Part shown: in pieces, positions 46,301 through 57,815 of the stretch
Numbering within the stretch: the stretch's first letter is position 1
Layout: each line of letters starts with the position of its first letter
DNA from: Phyllostachys edulis
Lineage: Eukaryota > Streptophyta > Magnoliopsida > Poales > Poaceae
DNA: 64,000 bases
Direction: 5' to 3'
Assembly: GCA_036346405.1 (NCBI GenBank)
Contig: CM070550.1
Location: forward strand, 12,434,115 to 12,498,114
Translations under genes and position numbers: made by a program
The notes under the pieces: model-generated
What the model was told of the DNA's origin: nothing
The model's database searches: none
Seen by the model: the letters and a program-made list of their open reading frames with translations, nothing else

Positions 46301-47195
46301 TTTCTTGGGAATATGCTCAACAAGCATGGTAAAACAACAACCCCATGGAGCTACAATATCCCACATTCCAACGACCTACTAAAGTATTAACCCAAACCAC
46401 ATTGCCCAACACTCCTTTGCATCCTAGATACATCTATAGTAGAAGGAACTAGCCAACTAGACAATCATCAAACCTAACACAAATAGCTGAGATTAGTAGC
46501 CATCCGTAAGAAGTTAAATTCGCACCATCCAACTCAAAATTCTACTACACAGTACTCACTACTCACTGCATTTTGCCATTTTCAGTTTTAACATTCCAAC
46601 CATAGCAAGTTAAACAATCACTAGAAACGCAACAATCACAGTAACCAAGCGTTGCAAACGTAAAGCCCTACTTTCTTCTTCTTCACGGGCTTGAGGATCT
46701 TAATAACACACTTCTCGACGCTCCCAGACCGGAAGCCCTCGAACACCTCACTGTACTTCCCTTTCCCCAGCTTCCGCGTCACCCCGTACCCATCCTGCTC
46801 CCTGCACGCGCGCACAGGCGTTCAGCCACATTATAGCACAAACCCTAGCCTCACATCTGGAGGTTCTGGATGAGCTCCCTCCGTCCCTACCCCCACTGGA
46901 TGTCGAGCGACTCGTAGTCCCAGTACTCCTTGAGCCGCTGGGAGTTGGCGTCGGCGTAGACGCGCGCGACAGAAGCAGCGCCCCCGGGGTGCCGCGTGGC
47001 GCGGCCGATGCGCGGCGGCATGGGGAGCGGCGCCTCAGCGGCTGTGGCCGCGGTGGCGTAGACGGTAGGGGTCTGGCGGCGGCGGCGGTGCTGGGCGTGG
47101 CGCGCGGCCGCGGTGGAGAGGAGGCGGTGCGGCGTGGCGGCGGTGACGCTGGTGGCGAGGGGGAGGAGGCGGCTGCGCAGGGCGTACCAGGCCAT
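40306..47195 (-). CDS. CKA4-like: Casein kinase II alpha subunit, organelle-targeted type, 10 exons
   Basis: Exons: 47195-46891, 46801-46672, 45944-45750, 43232-43075, 42621-42531, 42366-42301, 40843-40761, 40681-40618, 40536-40468 and 40365-40306. They total 1,221 nt with all phases consistent, giving 406 residues. The product is the catalytic subunit of CK2, a Ser/Thr kinase of acidic sites. Visible motifs: glycine loop 'GKGKYSEVFEG' (114-124), ATP lysine K136, basic cluster 'KPVKKKK' (139-145), catalytic loop 'HRDVKPHN' with D224, 'DWG' D243 in place of DFG, and 'GPELLVDL'. About 75 Arg/Ala-rich, acid-poor N-terminal residues precede the CK2 core ('RVYADAN'); canonical CK2 alpha is about 333 residues, so this looks like the chloroplast-type isoform, though mitochondrial targeting cannot be excluded. 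The segment 'ASRCYKGPELL' has Cys-Tyr where Tyr-Phe is usual. Exon 3 ends at a GC donor. The frame is fully intact. Confidence 0.95.
40981..41493 (+). mobile_element. 513-bp Helitron-like element in CK2 alpha intron 6
   Basis: The right end has the Helitron pattern: hairpin CCCGC-AGCTAA-GCGTGGG, ten bases, then CTAG followed by host T. The left end is TC after host A (40980/40981), consistent with insertion between A and T without duplication. It is non-coding. The left boundary is inferred from the TC rule and from shared GGGTAATTACC-like sequence, so it is less certain. Confidence 0.65.
42431..42491 (+). mobile_element. Short A-tailed retroinsertion in intron 5
   Basis: A 61-bp insert ending in an A-rich tract is flanked by the exact 10-bp duplication GGTAATTGGC (42421-42430, 42492-42501). 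The pattern fits a 5'-truncated LINE or SINE. It lies 30 bp from the intron 5 donor. Confidence 0.6.
44012..44953 (+). mobile_element. 942-bp hAT-type element in CK2 alpha intron 3
   Basis: The inverted ends CATTGTTATTAAGTCGTA and CAAGGTTATTAAGTCGTA, with the 8-bp duplication TCTGGCAG (44004-44011, 44954-44961), fit hAT. Subterminal GACTAGTCG palindromes cluster at both ends. The core holds a GC-rich, leader-like segment (44220-44520) ending at an ATG, then CTTGCGCTGCTCT-like low-complexity repeats and a CAG/TAG trinucleotide tract. No transposase domain is seen. It lies on the strand opposite to the kinase gene. Confidence 0.88.
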
Positions 47196-47890
47196 GTAAT
47201 TTACGGCGCGAGGGGGTGGACCGTGGATTGGTGTAGCTGCGGCGCACGACTAGCAGAGCCGGGAGGCAATCGAGTTGGCGCGCCGCACGGCACGGTAGTT
47301 AGCCCGTCCCCGTCCCGGCCGTGGCGGCGTGGCCCTCCGCGGTTGGGTTTGCTCACGTAAAATCTCAGCTTCGCGTCGTGCCGGCGCGTGCGGCTCTGGT
47401 TAGGTGCCCGCTTGCGGCGCGTTTCGGTGATTCGATCGTGCGGCGCGGTCGGGACTCGGCCACTCGGGCCGGCGCGTTGTGTTGGTCCAAACCCGCGAGG
47501 TCCAAGGGGGCTCTTCCCTTAACGCGGAGCCCGCGAGCAAATTAGTCGCCGGTTTCGCCTCACTCACCCTCTACACGCCGCCGTCTTCGCAACGCCCCGA
47601 GCGCAGGTCAGTTTGACCAAACCGTACCTCCTTCCTTCCCTCTAGTGGGAAAAAATGCACATTTTCTTTTCTAATATTCGTGTTTGCGTGTCCTTGCGTT
47701 GTGGCTATGTGACAGTCCATGTCGTATGTATGCTCGATTTTGAAGTGAATTAGCCATTTAGGGCCATTTCTATGGTTGAGCGTGTGGTAGGTAAATGTGC
47801 GTGGCGTGGGGGAAACCAAGCGGCCTTTCGCATACTTTGAAGTGAATTAGTTGGACAGTGTAGGATCCAGCAAGATACATAAGTGTGTAC
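47196..47890. promoter_or_regulatory. CK2 alpha upstream region, GC-rich, possibly divergent
   Basis: GC-rich sequence to about 47600 with no clear TATA box on the minus strand, usual for a housekeeping gene. On the plus strand, a CACTCACCCTCTACAC... stretch ending GAGCGCAG|GTCAGT at 47606/47607 looks like a leader exon with a splice donor, so a divergent transcript is possible. The copia element begins at 47891. Confidence 0.4.
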
Positions 47891-48020
47891 TGTTAGAGAT
47901 ATATGTATAATGTGTTATTCTCTATTGTTATGAGGGGTTATTTGCATATTCACTACCTATACTTTGTGTATATATACTGGCCCTTTGGCCCCCTGGAAAT
48001 ATAAGTTGCTATTCCTAACA
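47891..48020 (+). repeat. 5' LTR of outer copia
   Basis: 130 bp, TGTTAGAGAT...CCTAACA, with TATATATACTGG in the middle. It differs from the 3' LTR at only a handful of positions. Confidence 0.95.
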
Positions 48021-48033
48021 TGATATCAGAGCC
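48021..48033 (+). other. Primer-binding site (initiator Met tRNA) of outer copia
   Basis: TGATATCAGAGCC directly follows the LTR and matches the usual TGGTATCAGAGCC with one change. Confidence 0.85.
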
Positions 48034-48910
48034 AATTAGGTTTATCTCACCCGAACGCGCAACTCATCCTCCTCTGCCCTAGCCGTCGCCGGCGGCTTCC
48101 CGTCCCTAGCTGTCGCAGTCGGCTTCCCCTCCCCCTTCCCCTCCGCGGCTTGAAGCCACCGCTAGCCACGTCCTCTGCTGCCGACCTCGTCCTCCAGTTG
48201 CCCGCGTGTCGTTGGATCCACCGCGCCTCGTCGCGCGCCGCCGGATTCACCTCGCCTCGCGCCGTCGGATTCACCGCGTCACGCACGGCTGGGGCCCTCT
48301 TGACATCCCCGCCGACCGCCGCCCTTGGTGGCTCGTCGCAATGGCCTCCATCCCTTCACGCCTTCTCCCGCTCCGGCAAAGTTGGGCCGCATCGCCGACC
48401 GACGCAGAACCCCCGCGCCGCCGCGCTCTTCAGCCGCCTCCTGCGACTCCGTCTTCGACTTCACCTCGTCGGCGACTCCCGCCGCCATGGCCGACGACTT
48501 TCGTTCGCCCAGACGCCAAGCGGCTGCGATCTTCGCGCCGCCGCCCCAAGTGGCGCTTCAACCGGCCTTCGTAGCTCCGCGATCTTTGTGAGGAGGTCGT
48601 CCTTACGCCGCGAGGCCGAGAAAGAAGCGTGCCGCCGCCATAAATTGCCATTGCCGCCACGGATTGCCGTCATGACGATGAGCCGCCGAGTCGGGATCGC
48701 CGCCGCCGTCGCAGAGAGGAACCCTAGTTCCCCGTCTTGCTTGCTTCCTTGTTGTGGGCTGAGTGTTGGCCGACCCATAAGTAAGCGAGCGAGCGAAAAG
48801 GAAAAAAAAGAAAAAGGAAAAAAATATCGTTCTAACCGTCGCGCCATCCAGCGCCGCCTGTTAGACTTCGTTGTCTTGGTCGCCGCACCGTCCAGCGCCG
48901 CCTACCAATA
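48034..48910. other. Leader of outer copia
   Basis: A GC-rich, Pro/Arg/Ser-biased stretch. The long open frames here (for example 48150-48911) overlap in several frames and match no gag domain, so I treat it as leader. Confidence 0.5.
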
Positions 48911-48914
48911 GGCA

Positions 48915-49990
48915 TCGTTTCCCTCCCTCGCTGCCCGGTGATCTTCGATGGTGTTAATTACACCGATGTCGTGCCTCACATGCGCATCCACATACGTGGT
49001 CTTCGTCTCTGGGGTGTCCTCTCTGGCGATGTCACCTGCCCCCCTTGCCCTACTCCTCCGACGGAACCCTCGCCCGTCAGGTTGCCTCGACGGTAAACGA
49101 CAAAATTCTTTGTTGAGGTCGCTCGCCTTGTTGATGATGAGGCTACCTCTGCCTACCAAGAGGCTCTGGATTCCTACAAGGATCGACTGACCGCCTACAC
49201 TCAGTGGTACGATGACGACGCTCGGGCTGTTGCTGTCTTCATTGCTAATGTCCAGCCTTAGTTCTTTTCTGAGGTTGTGGGACTTCCTTCAGCCTTCCAG
49301 ATGTGGACTCACCTTCGTCAGCGCTACGAGCCCTCTGGTGATGCCATGTACCTGTTCGTGGTCCGCCAGGAGCACTCTCTTCAGCAGGGTGATGCTATTG
49401 TTGACGCTTTTACGCTCGAGCTCATTGTCGCATCGATTGGACTCTCTCGCATTCCGGGTTGTCGCCCCTCTGTCCGTCTTTGCCTAAATTGTACATGCTG
49501 ACTTGGAGTTTCAGCGGGTCTACGAGTTCCTTACTCGCCTTCGTCCTGAGATCGAGCAGAGGCATACCCAGCTCCTTGCACGCCACCCCCGTGTCACTCT
49601 CCTAGAGGCTCTTACCAAAATACGCGCGGAGGAGACTCGTCTGAGTGGTGCTGGTCTGATGCCACTCCCCTCCATGCTCGCCGCTCATCCACCTGCTACA
49701 CCACCTGCTCCACACTTCAGCACACTACCTCCTCCAGCGGCTGCCACAGGTGGTGGTGGACGCCCTCCATCTGGCGGTGGCCGTCCTCACTACTCCTACT
49801 ACGATAAGGTCGACCACATTGAGTCATAGCGCTATAAGAAGAAGCGACATCTTTCACGTCGTTCTTCTACTAGTACTGGCACTGGTGCTTCTACATCGAC
49901 TTCTTTAGCGATTTCCCTCACTGAGCAGGAGATAGCCAGACTTCGACGCTTGCTTTCCGCTTCAGGTTCTCCCTCGACAGGTTCTGCTAC
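48915..49990 (+). pseudogene. Gag of outer copia, broken
   Basis: The frame begins around 'CPVIFDGVNYTDVVPHMRI', continues through 'AYQEALDSYKDRLTAYTQWY' and 'WTHLRQRYEPSGDAMYLFVV', then 'VYEFLTRLRPEIEQ'. This is a copia gag core. The zinc knuckle at about 49795-49840 has lost its cysteines: residues expected as Cys read Tyr, Tyr and Arg, and an adjacent Gln codon is a stop, changes mostly of the C-to-T/G-to-A type expected from deamination of methylated DNA. Stops near 49098, 49260 and 49501 break the frame. Confidence 0.85.
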
Positions 49991-51853
49991 TAACTCTTCG
50001 GGCACTAAGAAACCACCCCCTACACAGTCAGGTACCTCCCCGTGGATTCTTGATTCTGGAGTATCTTTTCACATGACTCCTGATTCTTCCACTCTGTCCT
50101 TCATTACACCTCTTGATTCTCCTGTTAGTGTTCTTACTGTTGATGATGCATCTCTTTCTGTCTCTGGTCGAGGACCTCTTACAACTCATCTTTTCATGTT
50201 CCTTCTGTTGCTCATGTTCCTTATCTTACCATGCAGCTTCTTTCTGCTGGGCAGATTACTGACCTTGGTTGTTGGGTCATTCTTGACTCTGATTCTTGTT
50301 GTGTTCAGAACCGTCACACGGGAGCTCTGGTTGGTTCTGGCCCTCGGTGCCTTGACTCACAGCGTCTCTGGGAGCTTGACTGGCTTCACCTTCCTTCCGC
50401 TGCCACCGCCGCCGCTAGTCTCTCTGCTTCTGCCACTCCGTCTACCAGCTCTTTCCAGCAGTGGCATCACCGTCTTGGTCATCTGTGTGGATCTCATCTG
50501 TCATCCTTAGTTCGTCGTGGTCTTTTAGGGTCTATCTCAGAAGACGTGTTTTTAGATTGTCAGGGCTGTAAGTTAGGTAAACAGATTCAGCTTCCTTATC
50601 CTCATAGTGAGTTGGTGTCTCAACGTCCATTTGATCTTGTTCATTCAGATGTTTGGGGTCCGGCTCCCTTCATTTCGAAAGGGAGTCATCGATATTATAT
50701 CATATTTTATGGATGATTTCTCTCGCCGCACTTGGATATATTTCATGTCTTCCTGTAGTGAGGCCTTGTCTATCTATGAACAATTTGCCACTATGGTTCG
50801 CACACAGTTCTCCACTCCTATTCGTGTCTTTCGTGCTGACTCTGCTGGCGAGTACCTCTCTCGTTACCTGCGCAGCTTCCTTGCTGAGCAAGGTGCTCTC
50901 ACTCAGTTCTCTTGTCCCGGTACTCATGCTCAGAATGGTATCGCTGAGCGCAAGCATCGTCACCTCCTTGAGATGGCTCGTGCACTGATGATTGTCGCAT
51001 CTATTCCACCTCACTTTTGGGCCGAGGCTGTTTCCACTGCCATCTATCTCGTCAACATCCAGCCCTCTTCTGCTCTTCAGGGTGCGATCCCTGTTGAGCG
51101 TCTATATGATCTTCTTCCTGACTACTCTGCCATTCGTCTGTTTGGCTGCGTTTGCTACGTTCTCCTCGCTCCTCGAGAACGCACCAAACTGACTGCTCAG
51201 TTTGTTGAGTGTGTCTTTCTAGGATACAGTGCAGAGCACAAGGGCTATAGGTGCTGGTATCCTGTTGGTTGAAGGATGCGAATTTCTCGGGATGTGACTT
51301 TCGACGAGTCTCGTCCCTTCTACCCACGTCCTACCTCTCCTTCGGTTTCCTCTGTGGAATCTCTGTCCTTTTTTATATTTCCAGATACACCTATATCTAT
51401 CTTGCCCTCGTCCACCCGTCCCACTGAGTCTCCACATATTCCTCTTGTGGCCTCTCCGTCGGTGTCGCCGCCTGTTTCATCTCCTGCGACTCATCAGGCT
51501 CCTCCCACTACAGTACCTTTTTCCCCTCTCTTCTACACTCGTCGACCTCGTATTGAGGATCTTCCAGATGAGCCATCTTCTCCTGATGTTCCATCTTCTT
51601 CTAATGCTCCATCTTCCCCTGATGGGTCATCTTCTCCTCGCTACGCTCTCCGCGATCGCCAGTCGATTCGGCCCCCTACCTGTTTTGCCTTTGCTGGCGC
51701 AGCTACTCATGAGCGTGTCTCCTACCGGGAGGCTGTTATTCACCCTGAGTGGCAGCATGCCATGGCGGAGAAGATTGCTGCCCTCGAGCGTATTGGTACT
51801 TGGGATCTTGTTCCTTTTCCATCTCACTCTCATCCCATCACGTGTAAGTGGGT
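49991..51853 (+). pseudogene. Pol of outer copia, first part: protease, integrase, start of RT
   Basis: The protease active site appears as 'WILDSGVSFHMT' (about 50041-50080). After frameshifts near 50190-50230 comes the integrase zinc finger 'HHRLGH...CQGC' (50464-50570). The catalytic core follows with 'DLVHSDVWGP', 'RADSAGEY' (usual SDNGGEY altered) and 'NGIAERKHRHL'. Then come 'FGCVCYVLLAPRERTKL', a Ser/Pro linker, and the RT start 'EWQHAMAEKIAALERIGTWD' and 'PITCKWVY', cut at 51853 by the inner element. Stops near 50507, 50714 and 51270 break it. Confidence 0.92.
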
Positions 51854-51858
51854 CTATA

Positions 51859-53065
51859 TGTTGGACCGAAAAGGCGACTAGAGGGGGGGTGAATAGGAGC
51901 ACGCTCACTTTTTCACAACAGATGGATTCAACACAAATTTCACTCCAATAGCTATGGAAGCTATGAAGATCAATATACCAGTACAGCGGAAGACTAGTAT
52001 TGAATCCAATCCAAACCCCAAAGCAAAACACCCAAAAATAACCAAAAACTCAAATCTCAAAGTGTTGGGCGGTCTCGACCTCTCACAGGGCGGTCGACCG
52101 GTTTGCCTAGCGGTCGACCGACTGGAATGAGCGGTCCGACCGCTCTGACAAAGGAACAGGAAAATCAGCAAAATCAGCCCGACAATCCGAAACGAAAAAC
52201 GACCTAACTTTTGATCCGTAAGGCCAAACTTCACGAAATTTGAACCACACCTTCCTAAAGATATTAGGAACCTATTCCAATCAAAGATTTCAGAGATCCA
52301 TGCCAAAGTTCCTATCTTTTTCAGTTTGAGCGAAGGAGGTTCAAAAACCGAGCCAAATGCAAAATATGATCTAGAGACTTGCTCGTGGGTGATTGATGAT
52401 CAAGATGATCCTAGATGGGTTCCCACATGTCGCAGCAAGTTAGATCACAACAAGAAACCAACCAAAAACTCGCGGATCAAAGAAAGACTCAAAATCATCA
52501 AATAGAGAGAGAAAGCAAACGAACTCATCTTTGAAAGAACTTTCTTTGGATTGATTTGATATGGTATTGGTTTACAGCCACTCCATCAATGGAGGACAAA
52601 GACTCAATACATGAGCACGAAATCAAATCCAACTCTCTAGAACCCTAACCTCCACTAATCCTCTCCCTAAGCACAAAAGCAAAACTATGGTTTACAATGC
52701 AATGAAAGGGTTGAGGGGTGCGACCACCTCCTCCTCTATTTATAGTGGAGGCTTAGACCTTCTAGAAGAGTAACCCTAATGGGCTCCCGTTAAGGCCCAA
52801 AACAAACGGGTCACACACGCACGTATTTTAAAGCGCCGTCTTCATCTCTTGACCTAATCCACTTCTTGACGCACCGACTTGCGCCGCAGGTTGGCATTAG
52901 GTCACCAAGGCAGTATTTGGTAAAATTACCAAAATACCCCTTCTCGATCTTTTTGCAAAGACCGAGTCCCATCTTCGTGAAACACATCCATGCTTTGCCA
53001 CGTGTAGGTTGATCCAGCGACTCTCTACATGTCGGCAAGTCTCTCCCATCCGGCTCCCACCGAAA
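51859..53065 (-). repeat. Truncated 3' LTR of inner copia
   Basis: Matches 57816-59015. It starts at the shared TGTTGGACCGAAAAGG boundary and breaks at 'CCACCGAAACCAC' (53065), where RT coding sequence begins. About 890 bp of the LTR is missing. Confidence 0.93.
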
Positions 53066-54036
53066 CCACGCTTGAGCAAATCCTTGGTGTACTTCGTTTG
53101 ATGGATGAAGATCCCTTCCTTGCATTGCTTGATTTGTAGCCCCAGAAAGTAATTGAGTTCTCCCATCATGCTCATCTCAAATTCCCTGGACATAGTCTCA
53201 GAAAAACTGGAAACAAGAGCATTAGAGGAACCACCAAAGATAATATCATCAACATATATCTGAACAAGCAGGAAGTCATTGCCATGCCTAAGAATGAAAA
53301 GAGTCTTATCAACTTTTCCCATTTCAAAATCATTCTTAAGCAAAAAGGTCTTAAGTCTATCATACCAGTGCTCTAGGGCTTGTTTAAGACCATACAAGGC
53401 TTTGGATAGCTTAAAAACATGATCAGAGTGCTTGGGATTCTCAAAGCCAGGGGGTTGCCTAACATACACTTCCTCCTCTATAAAACCATTCAGAAAAGCA
53501 CTCTTAACATCCATTTGATGCAACCTAAAACCTTTAGATGCAGCAAATGCAAGTAATATGCGAATGGCTTCTAATCTAGCAACAGGAGCGAAGATCTCAT
53601 CAAAATCTAACCCCTCAACCTGGCTAAAGCCCTGAGCTACCAATCTAGCCTTGTTTCTAACCACAGAACCATCCTCATTTTGTTTATTTTTGAATACCCA
53701 ACGGGTTCCTATAACATTATGTCCACTAGGAGGTTCTACAAGATTCCAAACTTTATTTCTTTCAAAATTCTCTAACTCCTCATGCATGGCATTGACCCAA
53801 CTAGCATCAGATAAAGCATGTGATATATCTTTGGGTTCAAAAGAAGCTACAAATGCAGAGTAAGAGAAAAGACTTGGATCATGATACCTGGAGCGAGTGA
53901 CTCGCTCATGAAGATTACCAATCATTTGATCCGGAGGGTGTTGCTTCTGAATGTGCAAAGGAGCGCCTGGGGGAGATAGCGTCTCCTCGACCTCCGCAGT
54001 CTCGCCGACGCACGAAGATGCGCAGCAGAGCCTCAA
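53066..54036 (-). pseudogene. Reverse transcriptase of inner copia
   Basis: A long open frame with RVT_2 motifs: 'KARLVAQGFSQVEGLDFDEIF', 'QMDVKSAFLNGFIEEEVYV', 'QPPGFENP', 'KALYGLKQALEHWYDRL', the catalytic 'YVDDIIFG' (codons 53245-53256) and 'NYFLGLQI'. It runs without interruption for about 320 residues, then fuses at 53065 into the LTR because RNase H is deleted. It is the best-preserved polypeptide in this element. Confidence 0.93.
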
Positions 54037-54055
54037 TTGGAGGTGAAGCGATAAA

Positions 54056-55460
54056 TCACGGGTTCAGAACTTGGGCGACTTGGATAGGAACATCGACAAG
54101 TGGAGGAGCGGTATCAAGTTCATCCTCATCTTCTTCAACAAAAATACTCTCTGTCACCTGTAAGTCACCTGAAACATCGGATCTAGCTCTAGAGCTAGTA
54201 TCATCAAAAGTGACATTGCATGTCTCCTGGATAATGTTAGTTTCAACATTAAAAACCTGAAAACCCCTCGAATGAGCAGGGTAACCCAGAAATAAACCAT
54301 CACAAGTTCTTGATTCAAATTTATCTAGGTTCCCTGTCTTGAGAATAAAACACTTCGATCCAAAGACTTGAAAGTGAGAAACAGAGGGTTTTCTACCAAA
54401 ACGCAGCTCATATGAAGTCTTGCCCAAAGACGGTCTCAAAAAGACACGGTTTGAAATATGGCAAGCTGTAGCAATAGCTTCGGCCCAAAACCTCCTCGGT
54501 GTGCTATACTCATCTAGCATCGTTCTAGCCATCTCGACTAGAGTCTGTTTTTTCTTTCCACAACGCCATTTTGTTGAGAGACGTGTGGAGAAGAGAACTC
54601 GATGCTCAATCTGCGGCGGCACACAAAAGAGGCAAAGAAGCATTCTTGAACTCCGTGCCATTGTCATGCGGATCGCTCTCAAGGCACCGGGAAGTTCGAA
54701 GCCAAACGAAGAACAAGGTCATGAAAATGATCAAAAGCCTCATCCTTCAAGCAAGAAAGAACACCCAAGAGTATCTCGAAAAATCATCGACTATGACAAG
54801 AATGTACCAATTGCCACCGATCGATCGAACCCTAGCAGACCAACAGATCCATATGAAGCAACCGTCGGTCCGTCGGTCACCATAACCATAGTCAATGACG
54901 GGTGTGAGGCGGCAACTTGCTTGCCATGCCTACAGGCGCTATACTGAGATCATAATGACTTTGAGTTTAGGCAAACCTCTCATGAGATCAAGGCCGCTAA
55001 CTCGTGTCAGATGATCAAAACCAATGTGCCCCAAACGTCGGTGCCAAAGCCAGACATCAGAAGAAGATGCAATCAAACACTTAAGAGATCCGGCAAGTGA
55101 TTTAGAAAAGTCAGCTCCAAAAATTCTACCAACTCTAGAAATCCCAAAAACGAGCTCACCAAAAGAATCAAGCACACGATAGGCATTCTTCTTAAAACGA
55201 GTCTCGTAGCCATCATCAAGAAGCTGTGAGACAGAAAGGAGATTGTACCTTAGCTTAGACACAAGCGCGACGTCCTTGAGAATGAACTTGTCGCTCACCC
55301 CGATCCTCCGGTTCCTTCAATGCGCCCTTGTGTATCATCTCCAAAGGTGATGAAGTCATTACGGTTGATCGCGTGAAGGAGGTGAACCATCTTGAGTCTC
55401 CGGTCATGTGGCGTGAACACGAGTCGATTTAACCATGTGTTCTTCCCCTTCGCGCCAATC
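54056..55460 (-). pseudogene. Protease end and integrase of inner copia, frameshifted
   Basis: From about 55440: a protease remnant in which the active-site glycine of DSG is missing ('IDSCSRHMTGD'), then 'KFILKDVALVSKLRYNLLSV' and the integrase zinc region 'WLWHRRLGHIGFDHL'. The catalytic core is present in shifted frames (54930-54690). The C-terminal part is 'LVEMARTMLDEYSTPRRFWAE' to 'FGSKCFILKTGNLDKFESR' and 'GLFLGYPAHSRGFQVF', followed by an acidic linker. At least three frameshifts. Confidence 0.88.
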
Positions 55461-55547
55461 CTCGAAAATCAAGGAACAAAAGAGCGATGTGTCTCAACAT
55501 GGGGTTAGTTAAAAGCGACTTGGGAACCCAAGATTGAGACACACGTC

Positions 55548-57757
55548 TCATGAAGTAGTATGCAAAGCAGATGTGCTATCCTTGACATTATTCGCAGTTC
55601 TATTATGAGCAATGGTAACACGAACATGAGATGCATCTTGTCTAGGAACATGGTGATGAGAATGTGCAACAAATCCTGAACTAGGGTTCTTCTTTTGTAT
55701 GTGACTATGTCTCATAAAAGCTCTAGTTTGATTAGATGACATTCTAGCAATATTTTTCTTAGCGTTCTTCAACCTACGCCAACAGAACTCAACCAAATGT
55801 CCACTCTTCTTGCAATAGGTGCAATGGTATTTTGTACCACTGGGAGAAGCACCTTTTGCCTTAAAAGAAGGTTGGACAAACCCTGCAGATTTAAAAACAG
55901 TTTTTGCAGGTTGGGTTTTAAATTCAACTAAGCTATTTTCCAAGACCTGAATGACATTAGGCTTGGACATGTCCTGGGCAGAGTTGTATCCTAAACCTTG
56001 CTTCTTAAAAGGAGTTTTAGATTTATCTAGAATCATGTTTAACTGTTTTTCACCATTAGAGAATCTTTCTAAAGTGTCCTTGAGATAAGCATTCTCTTTT
56101 TCAATATTAGCACATGATTCACAAGTCTTGCCCTTAATGGCTCTAGCATGTTTCTCCTTAAGATGCGCAACTTCAAGCTTATAGGCGGCACAAGAGGCAC
56201 AAGATGTAGAATCAATTGTGTCCTTAAGCTTGGCAAATTTAGCTCTAACTGCTTCTAGAATATCCTTAACTTCATGTTCGCGTTCTAAGCAGAAAGAGCA
56301 AAAGCTAGATTTCACATTACCAGAAGCATCCAACTTGCTAGACTCTAAGCATTTTTCACATGGAGTAGATTTAACATCAATTAGCTCAGTTCTAGCATTT
56401 TCAAGTTGATGCAAAGCAATATCATGAGCAGATTGCAGTTTAGACAGTTCGGAGTGCAAAGCATGGCAGGATGAACATTCATCAACATCTAGACTTTTAG
56501 CATTCACAAGCTCTAATTTCAAACTCTCGACTTGTGACTCTAGATCCTTGTTCCTAGCCATGGTGAACTCTAAAGCCTTATCTTGACTAAGCAATTGCTC
56601 ATACATGTTATCGCATCTAGTAGAAAGGGCATCATAGGATGGAAGTACCTTATCGTTGTCATCGGCGTCGACGAGTCGGCCATGAAGCACATTGGGTGAA
56701 GTCCTTGGCCTTCCCTTTCTTATCTTGAGGATCTCCTCCTCCTTGTCCTCCTCGCTCCCGAGTCCACATCGCTCATGGGTGATCTCCAAAGCGGCAAGGA
56801 CCCGGTGGCGACCTTCATGAGCTTGGCAAGATCATACTTGGGCTTGCCCCTTGAGGCTTCTTCCAGCAAAGCTTCTCAATCTTGTGGTTGCCCTTACCTT
56901 TCAGCTTGGGACGATTGGGCGGATGTGATATAACTCTCCACACTCATAGCATGTCACAGGCCACCTCTCTTTACATTTCGATATTGTTATATGCCCGTGT
57001 GACTTTCTTGGCTAAAAGAGCTAAATCGGCCTCAGAAGACTCTCAAACTCTTCTTCTTGAATAGCGAGATAAACACGCAAGAGAAAAACCAGAAGAAGAC
57101 TCAGAAGAACCATCAGGAGTCTCTTTGAGAGGATCAGCCACCAAAGCCATGTTATCTTTCTTAGGATTACCGCCTATCTTGATCTCATGAGTTTTTAGCT
57201 TGCTATAAAGCAGCTCCAAAGTGAGATTAGAGAGATCAACGTTCTCCTCTATGGCAGTTGCCTTCATCTCCCACTCCTTGGTGTTGATTGCACCCAAGAG
57301 GTGGGTGGCATTCTCATATTAAGAGTACTCAATGTCAACAGCTTTCATCTGATTGATCACCTTGTTAAAACGAGTAAAGACGTCATCGATGCTCTCACCA
57401 GGACGCATCTCAAATTTGTTGTACTCTTGCTTGTAGACATTCTGACGCACTTGCTTGATCTGGGACGATCCCTCATGGTAAGTTTCGAGGGTGTGCCAAA
57501 TCTCATGTGCGGTTGCAAGATTGCAAATCCTATCGTACTCTTGCCTACCAAGCCCAGCACATAGAAGGTTCTTTGCCTTGTTGTTGTTAGCCAAGAGGGT
57601 CTCGGGCTTTGCCGTAGCAACTCGGCAAAACGAGCGGAGATCGAACAACCTCCCATATAGCTTGTCCTTCGCTCTCAAGGAAGACTCGCATGCGATTCTT
57701 CCAATAGGCATAGTCGAGCCCATCGAAGACATGCGGCTTGGTCGAGTACTTATCCAT
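55548..57757 (-). pseudogene. Gag of inner copia with CxxC-rich coiled coil
   Basis: Starts at 57757 ('MDKYSTKPHVFDGLDYAYWK'), then the UBN2 gag block 'YDRICNLATAHEIWHTLETYH', 'YKQEYNKFEMRPGESIDDVF' and 'LELLYSKLKTHEIKI'. After a frameshift and a degenerate stretch, a 413-codon frame (56789-55548) shows alternating coiled-coil segments and CxxC pairs (CSSC, CEKC, CSFC, CASC, CESC), then a zinc knuckle 'CTYCKKSGHLVEFC' (CX2CX4HX4C) near 55820. Frameshifts at about 57600 and 57040 break the gene. The function of the CxxC series is unknown. Confidence 0.9.
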
Positions 57758-57802
57758 CGCCAAGTTCAGTGACCGATTAAGATCAAGATTGAACTAACCA
57801 GG

Positions 57803-57814
57803 CTCTGATACCAC
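57803..57814 (-). other. Primer-binding site of inner copia
   Basis: TGGTATCAGAGC on the minus strand, two bases inside the 5' LTR boundary, complementary to the 3' end of initiator Met tRNA. Confidence 0.95.
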
Positions 57815-57815
57815 T

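Noticed and set aside
46989..47360. Plus-strand 123-codon Gly/Arg-rich frame opposite CK2 alpha exon 1
   Set aside because: It is the complement of the GC-rich transit-peptide exon; codon pattern and domain evidence support only the minus-strand kinase.
48150..48911. 253-codon frame in the outer copia leader
   Set aside because: It overlaps other long frames, is Pro/Arg/Ser-biased and has no gag similarity; the real gag frame begins near 48915.
49950..51951. Leu/Ser-rich frames overlapping outer copia pol in other frames
   Set aside because: Only one frame at each position carries protease, integrase or RT motifs; the others are shadows or follow frameshifts.
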